DNA from: Helicobacter bilis
Lineage (GTDB): Bacteria > Campylobacterota > Campylobacteria > Campylobacterales > Helicobacteraceae
Reading direction: 5' to 3'
Assembly (NCBI RefSeq): GCF_001999985.1
Contig: NZ_CP019645.1
Location: 1,798,001-1,862,000, forward strand
DNA length: 64,000 bases
Shown piece after piece: positions 8,290-17,471 of the stretch (its first letter is position 1; each line of letters opens with the position of its first letter). Under the pieces are notes generated by a model. That model was given only the letters and a program-made list of their open reading frames with translations, did not search any database and was not told where the DNA came from. A program made the position numbers and the translations under genes.

Positions 8290-9306
8290 TTACAACACCT
8301 CAATATCCGCAGCGATAGCCCCGCTTCGTTTCATAGTTTCTAAGATAGACACAATGCTTTGTGGGCTTGCTCCAAGTCGCTGCAATGCCCTTACTACACT
8401 TGCAACAGTTGGTGTTTGCCCGTTGCTACTTAGTGTGTTTGTCTGTGGGTCAAGTGTCATAGAATCTACTTTTGTGCTTTTATCATTTGTATCAAATTCA
8501 TTTGTAATCTTTAGTGTTAAATCCCCATGAGTAAGCACGATAGGCTGCACGCTGATACCTAAGCCAGATACGATTGTGCCAGACTTTTCATCTATTACTA
8601 TTTTCTCTCTAGCAGAGTAGGGGATATCTACCTCTTGGACTAAGGCTAGAAACTCAATCATGCTTAAATTATTTGGCTTATTAATCTTAATCGTTCTAGA
8701 ATCTAGGGCAGTAGCGGAGTTATCCCCAAAGACTTCATTAATCTTATTTTGCACTTTTATAGCGTTCTGAAAGTCTGATTTTTTAAGGCTTAGAGTCGTG
8801 CTTGACTGATTTGCAAGATTATATATCACTTCCTTTTCAATCGTTGCCCCGCCATTAATAGTCCCACTCACAAGGCTATCACCCTTACCCACACTAATAG
8901 CACCTTGGGCTACCGCATAAATCTGCCCATCAACCGCATTTAGCGGTGTCATCACAAGTGTGCCACCTTGCAAGGACTTTGCATCCCCAATGCTAGAAAT
9001 CTTTATATCGATTCTATCGCCCTGTCTTGCAAATGGTGGCAGGGAAGCGGTTACCATGACTGCCGCGACATTTTTAGACTTAATATCATCGGCAGTAACC
9101 TTTACATTCATCGTCTCTAGCATGTTTGCCATAGATTGTGCGGTAAATTTTGACCCGCCCTTATCGCCTGTGCCATTTAGCCCGATAACAATACCATAGC
9201 CCATAAGCTGGTTATCCCTCACACCAGCGATATTTGTGAGATCGCCAATCTTTTCAGCCTGCAGCGCCGCAACAAAACATAATGCTAAGATAAGACTTCT
9301 AATCAT
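8290..9306 (-). CDS. flgI: Flagellar P-ring protein FlgI
   Basis: FlgI builds the periplasmic P-ring that acts as a bushing for the flagellar rod. The signal peptide is MIRSLILALCFVAALQA. It is followed by the family core: KIGDLTNIAGVRDNQLMGYG, IVIGLNGTGDKGG, NVAAVMVTASLPPFARQGDRID, GTLVMTPLNAVDGQIYAVAQG and the C-terminal TPTVASVVRALQRLGASPQS. Its 338 aa is normal. It stands alone on the minus strand, with a sigma-54-type promoter about 75 nt upstream, which fits middle/late flagellar expression in epsilonproteobacteria. The divergent neighbour alaS is unrelated. No rod-binding or other flagellar gene follows within the window. Confidence 0.95.
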   Translation of the reverse strand: MIRSLILALCFVAALQAEKIGDLTNIAGVRDNQLMGYGIVIGLNGTGDKGGSKFTAQSMANMLETMNVKVTADDIKSKNVAAVMVTASLPPFARQGDRIDIKISSIGDAKSLQGGTLVMTPLNAVDGQIYAVAQGAISVGKGDSLVSGTINGGATIEKEVIYNLANQSSTTLSLKKSDFQNAIKVQNKINEVFGDNSATALDSRTIKINKPNNLSMIEFLALVQEVDIPYSAREKIVIDEKSGTIVSGLGISVQPIVLTHGDLTLKITNEFDTNDKSTKVDSMTLDPQTNTLSSNGQTPTVASVVRALQRLGASPQSIVSILETMKRSGAIAADIEVL

Positions 9307-9380
9307 ATAAATCCTTTTAATGTAAAAATCCTTTTGTCATTGTAGCACAAACCTATCCACAATAAACACACTCAAAGCAA

Positions 9381-9398
9381 AAGCAATACCATAGCCAA
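9381..9398 (-). promoter_or_regulatory. Candidate sigma-54 promoter of flgI
   Basis: On the minus strand the sequence is TTGGCTATGGTATTGCTT, with GG and GC separated by exactly 10 nt, close to the RpoN consensus TGGCAC-N5-TTGC. It lies about 75 nt before the flgI start, in the right orientation. No other promoter-like sequence is evident. Confidence 0.6.
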
Positions 9399-9452
9399 TA
9401 ACATTTTACATTAAGCGTATTTTTTGTAAATAAAGCACACATAAAAATAATG

Positions 9453-9458
9453 TATAAT
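9453..9458 (+). promoter_or_regulatory. -10 box upstream of alaS
   Basis: A perfect TATAAT preceded by TG-like sequence lies 36 nt before the chosen alaS ATG (9495). This implies a short leader and argues against the longer ORF start at 9450, which would overlap the -10 box. Confidence 0.55.
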
Positions 9459-9494
9459 GCAAAGCAAAATACCCAAAAATCAAGGAATACATAT

Positions 9495-12332
9495 ATGGAT
9501 ATACGAGCAAAATATATAGAGTTTTTTAAAAGCAAAGGGCATAAGGTTTATGATTCTATGCCTTTAGTGCCAGATGATGCGAGTTTGCTTTTTACCAATG
9601 CAGGAATGGTGCAGTTTAAGGATATTTTCACAGGTAAGATTCCAATCCCAAGTCCAAATATCGCCACAAGCTCACAGCTTTGTATCCGTGCGGGTGGGAA
9701 GCATAACGACTTAGAGAATGTCGGCTACACAGCACGACATCACACGCTTTTTGAAATGCTAGGAAATTTTAGCTTTGGGGCGTATTTTAAAAAAGAGGCG
9801 ATTGCGTATGCGTGGGAGTTTGTAACAGAAATTTTAGGCTTTGATAAGTCGGTGCTGTATGTAACGATACACGAAAGCGATGATGAAGCTTATGAGCTGT
9901 GGTGCGAGCATATAGAATCTAGCCGCATTAAGAGAATGGGCGATAAGGATAACTTCTGGCAAATGGGTGATACAGGACCTTGCGGACCTTGCAGTGAGAT
10001 ATATGTGGATCAAGGAGCAGAGTTTTTTCATAGTGAAGAAGATTATTTTGGCGGTGAGGGGGATAGGTTTTTAGAGATATGGAATCTTGTGTTTATGCAG
10101 TATGAAAGAAGTGCTGATGGGACTTTGACACCATTGCCTAAGCCTAGCATTGATACAGGTATGGGGCTAGAGCGAGTGATAGCGTTGAAAGAGGGTGAGA
10201 TAAATAATTTTGATTCTAGTCTTTTTGCACCCATAATGCAGTGTATTAAGGAGCTTACAGGTAAGAGCTATTACCGCGATAGTGTGTTGCTTAAAAACAC
10301 GATGGGCTTTGCAAAAGATATAATAGATTCTTGTAAGAAAGACATTGCAAGCTTCCGCGTCATCGCTGATCACGCGCGTGCTGTCGCTTTTCTACTCGCA
10401 CAAGGGGTGAATTTTGACAAAGAGGGCAGGGGCTATGTTTTGCGTAGAATCTTACGCAGAGCAGTTAGGCACGGCTATTTGCTGGGCTTAAGAAAAGCGT
10501 TTTTATATGAAGTCGTAGGGGTAGTGTGTGATTCTATGGGCGGACATTATAGCTATTTGATAGAGCGTAAAAACGCCCTGCAAGAGCAATGCAGGGCAGA
10601 AGAAGAGCGGTTTTTTGAGACGATAGAATCGGGAATGGCGTTGTTTCAAACCGAGCTAGATTCTATGCGGCAAAAGAATGAAAAAAGTTTTAATGGTGAA
10701 ATAGCCTTTAAACTCTACGACACTTACGGCTTTCCGCTTGATTTAACACAAGATATGTTGCGTGAGCTTGGCTTGGGCGTGGATATGCAGGGCTTTGAAA
10801 AATGTATGCAGGAGCAAAAAGATAGAAGCAAAGCACACTGGAAAGGAAGCGGCGATAGTGTAAAAGATGGCGATTTTAATGCACTTTTAAGTGAGTATGG
10901 AAAGAATGAGTTTGTAGGCTATGAGCGTATGAGTGTGGAATCTAAGATTCTAGCCCTTTTGGATTCTAACTTTAAAAGAGTGGAATCTTTACAGGCAGGG
11001 CAAGAGGGCTGGGTGATGTTGGAATCTACGCCGTTCTACCCAGAGTCAGGCGGACCGATTGGGGATAAGGGAGTTTTACTTGAAAGCAATTCGTCTTTGG
11101 GTATGCAATGCGACAAGGTTGAGAATTTTGTGAAAGGCACGACCGACAAGGTCGCTAACCTTCCCCAAAATTCTCAAAACTTGCACAGCCACACCGCAAA
11201 TACTAGAATTGTGGATTCTGCAAGCCTAAAATGCCAAGAGTCAAACAAAGTAGCTCACAAAGTGGATTCTAGTAGTCCGCAAAACATAATCGCTAAAGTT
11301 TTAGATACGCAAAAATATTTTGGGCTAAATCTCTCCAAAGTCGTTGCCACAAGTATGCTAAAAGTGGGGGATTTGGTAAAAGCACAAGTGGATTCTAGTC
11401 GCTTTGAAATCGCTAAACACCACTCCGCCACGCATTTACTGCATTACGCCCTAAGGCAGATTCTAGGCAGCCATATCGCTCAAGCTGGAAGCCTTGTAGA
11501 ATCTAATCGCCTGCGTTTTGACTTCTCTCACCCAAAGGCGTTAAGCGTCAATGAGTTAGAACAAATAGAAGCCCTAGTGAATGAAAAAATCACAGAATCT
11601 TCCCCGCAAGTGTGCGAGACTATGGGGATAGAACAAGCCAAGGCAAAGGGGGCTATGGCACTCTTTGGCGAGAAGTATGGGGAGAGTGTGCGTGTGATAA
11701 CCCTTGGGGATTCTATTGAGCTATGCGGGGGGATTCATATCCACAATACCGCAGAGATTGGGAGCTTTTATATCGTGCGTGAAAGTAGCGTGAGTAGCGG
11801 GGTTAGGCGTATTGAAGCGGTGTGTGGCAAAGCGGCTTATAATTATGGCAAGGCAGCATTAGAATCTATAAAAAGCCTAAAAGAGCAGCTAAAAGCCCAA
11901 GATGTCCTGCAAGGTGTGGCAAAGCTGCAAAACGCTTTAAAAGAGGCAAGAGAGAGTGCGAACAAGGCAAAGCAGAGTGTCAAAAGCCTAGATTATGAAG
12001 AAATAAATGGCGTGAAATTCATCGTGTTGAAACTAGATTCAGTGGAGGCAAAAGAGGCAAAGGACATCATAGATAGGGCGAAAAATGAGAATGAAAAAGT
12101 AGCGATTTTGCTTGTAACAGAATCTGGTGGCAAAGTCTCTCTAACCGCTGGAGTAAAGGGCGTATCTAGCCTTAAAGCTGGAGCGTGGGTAAAGCAAGTC
12201 GCACAAATCTTAGGCGGCAATGGTGGGGGCAGAGATGACTTTGCCACCGCTGGAGGTAAGATTACAGAATCTAGCAAAGTCCAAGAAGCTCTAGATCTAG
12301 CAAAACAAATCGCAAGAGAGAAGCTGGGCTAA
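9495..12332 (+). CDS. alaS: Alanyl-tRNA synthetase
   Basis: AlaRS charges tRNA-Ala and edits mischarged Ser/Gly. The class II core is clear: [54 protein letters not shown] and TGMGLERV. The editing site ([14 protein letters not shown] and [13 protein letters not shown]) and the C-terminal Gly-rich C-Ala tail ([15 protein letters not shown]) are also present. The start at 9495 has AAGGA 8 nt upstream. At 945 aa it is about 80-100 aa longer than typical bacterial forms. The excess lies just after the [13 protein letters not shown] segment of the editing domain, where a low-complexity Ser/Asn-rich stretch is encoded by DNA with inverted repeats (11119-11177). The editing motifs flank the insert intact. 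Essential gene, so the insert must be tolerated. Confidence 0.96.
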   Translation: MDIRAKYIEFFKSKGHKVYDSMPLVPDDASLLFTNAGMVQFKDIFTGKIPIPSPNIATSSQLCIRAGGKHNDLENVGYTARHHTLFEMLGNFSFGAYFKKEAIAYAWEFVTEILGFDKSVLYVTIHESDDEAYELWCEHIESSRIKRMGDKDNFWQMGDTGPCGPCSEIYVDQGAEFFHSEEDYFGGEGDRFLEIWNLVFMQYERSADGTLTPLPKPSIDTGMGLERVIALKEGEINNFDSSLFAPIMQCIKELTGKSYYRDSVLLKNTMGFAKDIIDSCKKDIASFRVIADHARAVAFLLAQGVNFDKEGRGYVLRRILRRAVRHGYLLGLRKAFLYEVVGVVCDSMGGHYSYLIERKNALQEQCRAEEERFFETIESGMALFQTELDSMRQKNEKSFNGEIAFKLYDTYGFPLDLTQDMLRELGLGVDMQGFEKCMQEQKDRSKAHWKGSGDSVKDGDFNALLSEYGKNEFVGYERMSVESKILALLDSNFKRVESLQAGQEGWVMLESTPFYPESGGPIGDKGVLLESNSSLGMQCDKVENFVKGTTDKVANLPQNSQNLHSHTANTRIVDSASLKCQESNKVAHKVDSSSPQNIIAKVLDTQKYFGLNLSKVVATSMLKVGDLVKAQVDSSRFEIAKHHSATHLLHYALRQILGSHIAQAGSLVESNRLRFDFSHPKALSVNELEQIEALVNEKITESSPQVCETMGIEQAKAKGAMALFGEKYGESVRVITLGDSIELCGGIHIHNTAEIGSFYIVRESSVSSGVRRIEAVCGKAAYNYGKAALESIKSLKEQLKAQDVLQGVAKLQNALKEARESANKAKQSVKSLDYEEINGVKFIVLKLDSVEAKEAKDIIDRAKNENEKVAILLVTESGGKVSLTAGVKGVSSLKAGAWVKQVAQILGGNGGGRDDFATAGGKITESSKVQEALDLAKQIAREKLG
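11119..11177. repeat. Inverted repeat in the alaS insert
   Basis: TTGAGAATTTTG (11119-11130) pairs with CAAAATTCTCAA (11166-11177). Inside is a smaller stem CGACC/GGTCG. The unit is translated in frame as part of the extra segment of AlaRS and differs in sequence from the TGTCATATTGAGC element. Confidence 0.65.
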
Positions 12333-12429
12333 AGACAAAAAAAGGAAGCAAGGGAGAAATCGGAATATGACTAGAAAAGAGATAGGATTACAGCAAAAAT
12401 TATTCTATTAAATCGTATAAAGGAGAGTA

Positions 12430-15270
12430 ATGGCAAGTATAGAAGAACGCATAGAAGATAGGACAAAGCAGCAGTTAGGAGAGTTTGGCATATCCTACTA
12501 TACAAAGACAGAATCTATCAATAGCGATATAGATTCTGCTCTTGCTAAATACCCTAGCAAAAGTGGTGGTAGTGGGAAAAATTACCCAGATATTAAGCTT
12601 TTTCTTACCACAGAGACACGGCGAAAAATCCCCGTGATGATAGAAGTCAAAGGCACAAAAGGTAGATTAGAAAAGCTTAAAAATGGAGAAATAGAAAATA
12701 TCAACAATAAGGGCGAACCACATTATGATAATATTAATAAATATGCTCTTAACGGTGCAGTGCATTACGCAAATGCGATTTTAGATTATACACATAGCTA
12801 TGATGAAGTTATCGCACTTGGTATTAATGGCTATGAAGATGCCAGTGAGCTAAAAACTCAATATGCTTTTTATTATCTTAATCGTAAAAATCTCTCCGTC
12901 CCTAAGAAAATTGGCGATTTTAGCGATTTAAGTTGCTTTTCTAAAGAGCATTTAGAGAGTTTTATTACAAAGCTAGATTCTCTATCACTAGATGAAAAAG
13001 AGCGTGAAAATGCGATAGAAAACTTAGAAAGCGATATAGAATCTAAGCTCAACGCACTCAATCAATTCTTACACGATGAGCTTTTAAATATCAATCCAAA
13101 CACAAGAGTCGCCTTGCTTGTAGGTATGATTATGGCAGCACAAGGCGTAAAAGGCAAAATCGCACCCCTAAAAGTAGAAGAGCTAAAATGTGAGCAAGGG
13201 GCTAACTCAAATGATGGGCAGATTTTCCTAAATAAAATCAAAGATTTTTTATGCGAGAAAAATCTCCCACAAGAAAAAGTCGCTATGGTTATTAATGATT
13301 TAGAATCTGCCTTTATCCACTCCAAGCTTCATACACCAAGCTCCTATACAAAGAACTTGCTCCATACAAGTGATGAAAGCCCTTTAAAAAAGACTTATCA
13401 AATCGTGCTTGATAATATCCTCCCCCTTGTGAAAAAGCTTCAAACTGCCGACATCGCAGGTAGGCTTTTTAATTCCATTACAAAATGGCTTGAAGTCCCT
13501 GATAATGAAAAAAATGATGTAGTGCTAACCCCTCGCTATGTAGTAGATATGATGGTCTCTCTTACAGGGGTGAATAAAGATTCTTTTGTGTGGGATTATG
13601 CCACTGGTTCTGGGGCATTTCTCATCTCGGCTATGAATGCGATGATAAAAGACGCACAAAATCTGCAAAGCCCAAAAGAAATAGAAGCTAAAATCGCTCA
13701 CATCAAAGCCTATCAACTTTTAGGGATAGAAAAGCGAAGTGATATTTACTTGCTTGGTATCTTAAATATGATTTTGCTTGATGATGGCTCGGCGAATCTC
13801 TTGCATAAAGATAGCTTGAAAGACTTTAATGGAAGCTATGAGCAAGGCGATAAAAAGGGGCAGAGTTTCCCCGCCGATGTATTTTTGCTAAATCCCCCCT
13901 ATTCTGCAAGTGGCAAGGGCTTTATCTTTGTGGAAAGGGCGTTAAGGAAAATGAGCAAAGGCAGGGCGTGTGTGATTATCCAAGAAAATGCAGGCAGTGG
14001 TAATGGACTTCCCTACACTGCCGATATTTTAAAGCATAGCACCCTACTAGCAAGCATTAAAATGCCAAGTGATTTGTTTGCAGGGAAAAGCAGTGTGCAA
14101 ACAGCCATTTATGTTTTTGAGGTGGGTAAGGCTCATAATGTGAAGCAAATGGTAAAATTTATTGATTTCTCTAGCGATGGCTACACAAGAGCCGCACGCA
14201 AAAAGGCAAAAGCAAGCACAAATTTGAAAGACACAGATAACGCTAAAGCGAGATATGAAGAGCTTATCAATGTTGTGCTATATGGGAGCGGCTATCTTCA
14301 CTACTATAAAGATTTTTATATAGAAGACACGATAAATTTAGAGGGCAGAGACTGGACTTACTCTCAACACAAAAAGATAGACACAACGCCAACTTTGCAG
14401 GACTTTAAAAAATGCGTGAGTGAGTATCTAGCGTGGGAAGTAAGCAATGTGCTGAAAAATCAAAATTCTACACAAGGTGGGCTGGAGGGAAACGCCCTTA
14501 GCCCTCGTTTGAGAGAGCTTGAAAAAGACTTCAAGCAAAACGGGGGCGAGTGGAGAGAGTTTAAGCTTGGAGGGTTGTTTGAAGTAAGTTCAAGCAAAAA
14601 GATTTTTCACGCTAATCAAATTACAATTTATAATGATGAGATTCCAAATTCTTACCCTTATGTTGTTCGTTCTACGCGTAATAATGGCGTTAGGGGCTAC
14701 CTTTGTGAAAATAGGAAATATCTTAACCCCGCAAATACTTTATCTTTTGCACAAGATACTTTTAGTGTGTTTTACCAAGAAAAACCCTATTTTACAGGCA
14801 ATAAAGTAAAAGTTTTAACCCCAAAATTTAAGCCTTTTACTAAAATCCACGCTTTATTTTTCGCTTCAATTTATCAAAAAGTTTTAGAAACTTTCACTTG
14901 GGGTGTGGGTTCAACCGAAGATGATATTAAGGATATTGTTATCTCTCTGCCCGTTTTGCCCACCGCTTGTCATACTGAGCCTTTAGGCGAAGTATCTAGC
15001 AATACAGAATCTAGATTTTTCGCTAACGCTCAAAGCAAAGCTTCTTTAGAAAATGACAAAATAAACATAGAATCTAACAACTACCAAATAGCCTTTGACT
15101 ATATGGAATCTTATATTAAAGAACTCGAGGCGGAGCGACTCGAGGAACTCGAGGCGTATCTTAAGGTTACAGGCTTAAATGATTATACTTTAAGCCAAAA
15201 AGAAAAAGACGCACTAAAAGCTTTTGAGAATCTAAGCGCACTAAACGAGAGAGAGAGAGAGAGAGAGTAA
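12430..15270 (+). CDS. Fused restriction-modification protein (type IIG/type I-like): nuclease, N6-adenine methyltransferase and first target-recognition domain
   Basis: The single 946-aa chain combines three activities. The N-terminus has a PD-(D/E)xK nuclease site (D54, E72, K74 in YPDIKLFL...MIEVKGTKG). The middle is an N6-adenine methyltransferase with SAM motif I DYATGSGAF (about 389-397) and catalytic NPPY (488-491). From about residue 705, EWREFKLGGLFEVSSS opens a type I HsdS-like target-recognition domain. A palindromic element (14968-15058) encodes residues about 847-876, between the recognition domain and the helical spacer. The frame ends in a (GA)10 repeat (RERERE-stop). Losing one GA unit fuses it to the next ORF, giving 1,416 aa with three recognition domains. 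Probably active as sequenced with the first domain only, though specificity is unknown. GGAG lies 8 nt before the start. Confidence 0.88.
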   Translation: MASIEERIEDRTKQQLGEFGISYYTKTESINSDIDSALAKYPSKSGGSGKNYPDIKLFLTTETRRKIPVMIEVKGTKGRLEKLKNGEIENINNKGEPHYDNINKYALNGAVHYANAILDYTHSYDEVIALGINGYEDASELKTQYAFYYLNRKNLSVPKKIGDFSDLSCFSKEHLESFITKLDSLSLDEKERENAIENLESDIESKLNALNQFLHDELLNINPNTRVALLVGMIMAAQGVKGKIAPLKVEELKCEQGANSNDGQIFLNKIKDFLCEKNLPQEKVAMVINDLESAFIHSKLHTPSSYTKNLLHTSDESPLKKTYQIVLDNILPLVKKLQTADIAGRLFNSITKWLEVPDNEKNDVVLTPRYVVDMMVSLTGVNKDSFVWDYATGSGAFLISAMNAMIKDAQNLQSPKEIEAKIAHIKAYQLLGIEKRSDIYLLGILNMILLDDGSANLLHKDSLKDFNGSYEQGDKKGQSFPADVFLLNPPYSASGKGFIFVERALRKMSKGRACVIIQENAGSGNGLPYTADILKHSTLLASIKMPSDLFAGKSSVQTAIYVFEVGKAHNVKQMVKFIDFSSDGYTRAARKKAKASTNLKDTDNAKARYEELINVVLYGSGYLHYYKDFYIEDTINLEGRDWTYSQHKKIDTTPTLQDFKKCVSEYLAWEVSNVLKNQNSTQGGLEGNALSPRLRELEKDFKQNGGEWREFKLGGLFEVSSSKKIFHANQITIYNDEIPNSYPYVVRSTRNNGVRGYLCENRKYLNPANTLSFAQDTFSVFYQEKPYFTGNKVKVLTPKFKPFTKIHALFFASIYQKVLETFTWGVGSTEDDIKDIVISLPVLPTACHTEPLGEVSSNTESRFFANAQSKASLENDKINIESNNYQIAFDYMESYIKELEAERLEELEAYLKVTGLNDYTLSQKEKDALKAFENLSALNERERERE
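14968..15058 (+). repeat. Palindromic element copy 1 (in R-M protein)
   Basis: The left end is TGTCATACTGAGC and the right end ...AATGACA. The first frame reads CHTEPLGEVSSNTES. The orientation is the same as the host gene. Confidence 0.8.
15247..15266. repeat. (GA)10 dinucleotide repeat
   Basis: Ten GA units (plus a further G) form the last codons of the R-M protein. The downstream specificity ORF is open back through the repeat in a frame offset by two. Losing one unit, or gaining two, therefore creates one continuous protein. This is a translational on/off switch for added specificity domains. Confidence 0.92.
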
Positions 15271-15294
15271 GCGGCATTTCACACGAAATGCCGC
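15271..15294. promoter_or_regulatory. Stem-loop at the R-M/specificity ORF junction
   Basis: A perfect 10-bp stem (GCGGCATTTC / GAAATGCCGC) with a 4-nt ACAC loop starts directly after the stop codon. It contains the first possible ATG of the next ORF (15288). No T-run follows, so it is a poor terminator. It would mask that ATG and block independent translation. Confidence 0.7.
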
Positions 15295-16682
15295 TTAAAG
15301 CCTTACAAGATTCTACGCTTACAGATTCTAGAGAGTGGCAGAGCTTTGCTAACACTGCCCTAAGCACCCTAGCGCAAAAAGAGCTAGAATCTAGCAGTGC
15401 GAAAGATGACATAGAGTGGAAAAGCTTTAAAATCGGCGAGTTGTTTGAAAATATACAGCAAGGCGCAAGACTTAAAAAGGAAGACCATATTCAAGGCGAT
15501 TTACCTTTTGTAATGGCTGGGATTACAAATAATGGCATTTGTGGCTTTATCGGCAATGATAATGCAAGAAAATTCAAGGCTAACGCTATTACAATAGATA
15601 TATTAGGCAATGTTTTTTATAGAGATTATGATTTTGGGGCTAGTGATGATGTGGGGGTGTTTTGGAATGAACACAAACTTTTTAACAAAGAGATTATGTT
15701 ATTTATTTGTGCGAGCATTCAAAAAAGCTTAATGGGTAGATTTGATTTTGGTAACAAGCTTAGAGCATCAAGGGCTTTTGACTTGCCTTGTTTGTTACCT
15801 ATTTTAGATTCTAACAATATTGATTTTAACTTTATGGAATCCTTCATCAAAGCCATTGAAAAACAGCACATTGAGACACTTTATAGATTCTGGGAGAGTA
15901 AGCTAAAAGCCTATAATGCCGTGATTAACGGGGGGGGGGGGGTAAGCTTTACCCTTAGTGAGTATGAAGAGTTTTGCAAGGGACTTAAAGCACAAGATTC
16001 TCAATTTAAGCCTTATTATTCTAAATCTTTCTTGCTTGAAACTGACTTTTCTCCCTGTCATACTGAGCCTTTGGGCGAAGTATCTAAAGCGGAATCTAAC
16101 AAAGATATTTCGCTAACAAAGTTAGCTCAATATGACAAAAATCACAACATAGAGTGGAAAAGCTTTAAATGCGAAAAACTTTTTAGCGTAAAATCTAATC
16201 CGCAGTTAAATAAAGATAGTTTTAGTTTTAGTGAAAATGCCCCATATCCTTACTTTACCCGCACTTGTTTAAATAATGGCATAGCAGGTTATGTGGAGTA
16301 TTTAGACGAGGAGCATAAAATCAAGGGAGAAAGCATAGCCGTAGGTATGCTTGGAATGCAGTTTTTCTATATGCAAAAGGACTTTTATGCAGGGCAATTT
16401 ACCAAAACTTTATATCCAAAATTTAGTGGGTTAAATACTACAATCGCACAATTTTTCATCACTTGGCTAAATAAAAATCAAAAGATTTTTCAAGGTGTTT
16501 TGGTGCGAGATTTTGAAAAGACTTTCAACGAAACAGAGATTTTACTGCCTGTTTTGGATTCTAACAATATTGATTTTGACTTTATAGAATCCTTCATCAA
16601 AGCCCTCCAAAAAGAGTGCATAAAAAGCGTGGTGTTGTGGCAAGAAAGGGAGAGAGAAGCTTACAAAAAGGTGGTAAAATAA
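15288..16682 (+). CDS. Tandem target-recognition-domain ORF (HsdS-like), C-terminal extension of the R-M protein
   Basis: The 464-aa ORF holds two HsdS-like recognition domains. One starts at DIEWKSFKIGELFENIQQGA (about residues 40-205) and ends in the helical spacer LPILDSNNIDFNFMESFIKA. The other starts at NIEWKSFKCEKLFSVKSNP (about 290-460) and ends in nearly the same spacer. Between them are a G13 tract and a palindromic element. There is no ribosome-binding site before the ATG, which lies inside a hairpin, so separate expression is unlikely. The frame continues upstream through the (GA)10 repeat into the R-M gene, so it is best read as an alternate C-terminus. A slip in G13 would remove the last domain. 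Confidence 0.82.
   Translation: MPLKALQDSTLTDSREWQSFANTALSTLAQKELESSSAKDDIEWKSFKIGELFENIQQGARLKKEDHIQGDLPFVMAGITNNGICGFIGNDNARKFKANAITIDILGNVFYRDYDFGASDDVGVFWNEHKLFNKEIMLFICASIQKSLMGRFDFGNKLRASRAFDLPCLLPILDSNNIDFNFMESFIKAIEKQHIETLYRFWESKLKAYNAVINGGGGVSFTLSEYEEFCKGLKAQDSQFKPYYSKSFLLETDFSPCHTEPLGEVSKAESNKDISLTKLAQYDKNHNIEWKSFKCEKLFSVKSNPQLNKDSFSFSENAPYPYFTRTCLNNGIAGYVEYLDEEHKIKGESIAVGMLGMQFFYMQKDFYAGQFTKTLYPKFSGLNTTIAQFFITWLNKNQKIFQGVLVRDFEKTFNETEILLPVLDSNNIDFDFIESFIKALQKECIKSVVLWQEREREAYKKVVK
15930..15942. repeat. G13 tract between two recognition domains
   Basis: Thirteen G encode Gly-Gly-Gly-Gly-Val within the spacer of the specificity ORF. G13 keeps the third recognition domain in frame; a one-base change would truncate after the second. 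Confidence 0.92.
16056..16137 (+). repeat. Palindromic element copy 2 (in specificity ORF)
   Basis: The left end TGTCATACTGAGC and the right end GCTCAATATGACA are inverted repeats with one mismatch over 13 bp. The copy is translated CHTEPLGEVSKAES...LAQYDK in the host frame. It sits just before the second HsdS-like domain, as copy 1 sits at the end of the first. Confidence 0.85.
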
Positions 16683-16734
16683 GACTGCAAAACACACAAA
16701 ACTAAATAAAGTCAATAAGGAAAGATTCAACTAA

Positions 16735-17172
16735 ATGAATACAATCTTTTATAAATCTAGTCAAAATATGTGTGAAGTGAGTGATTGCAGTGTGGATTTG
16801 ATTATTACTTCACCGCCGTATTTTAATATCAAAGATTATGCGAAAAATGGCTACCAAGATTTGATACATTCTCATTCTAAAAAGGGTGATTTAGGTGCTA
16901 TTGGCGAGTATAAAATCTATATACAAGAGCTTTTAAAAGTATGGCGTGAATGTGAGCGGGTGCTAAAGCCAAGTGGCAAGCTGTGTATCAATGTGCCTTT
17001 AATGCCGATGTTTAAAAGGGATTTGAGAACGCATTATAATCGCCATATTTTTGACTTACAAAGCGATATACAACATAGCATTTTAGAATCTACTTCTCTC
17101 TTTTTACTTGATTTATATATATGGAATCGCACCAATACCACTAAAAAATTGATGTTTGGCAGTTATCCTTAG
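16735..17172 (+). pseudogene. N-terminal fragment of a TSPPY-type DNA methyltransferase
   Basis: The 145-aa frame begins with a typical beta-type amino-methyltransferase: SVDLIITSPPYFNIKDY (motif IV near residue 25), then VWRECERVLKPSGKLCINVP. It stops after the conserved ...KKLMFGSYP, where complete enzymes continue for another 100-200 residues including the SAM-binding motif I. No continuation is found in the next 300 nt in any frame. It is therefore a truncated remnant, lying just downstream of the R-M locus and probably once part of it. It could be translated but cannot bind SAM normally. Confidence 0.75.
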
Positions 17173-17471
17173 CGTAAATATTCTAAGACCTTGGAAAGTT
17201 TGCTTACACTCAACATTTAAATGGGCTAGATTCCAAAAGTCTAAATCACAATATAGTTTTAGTCTTGCTTTAAAAACTACATATCCTATATTTTTGCTTA
17301 TAATTCTAGAATCTAAATCTCTAGGATTTCTTCATGTTTCATGGCACAACTTACAATAGACTTTCTACCTTAATAGATTCTAAATTTCATTTTTTGCAAC
17401 CCAAACCCTGCACGCACCCAAATGAGACAAATTTCAAAAACTCCACTATCAAAAATCATACACTACGCAAA
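17173..17471. other. Non-coding debris after the methyltransferase fragment
   Basis: About 300 nt with short frames only. The 67-codon frame at 17156-17359 shows no methyltransferase or other motif. This is the likely site where the 3' end of the methyltransferase gene was deleted, and it also holds the upstream region of the EamA transporter gene. Confidence 0.5.
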
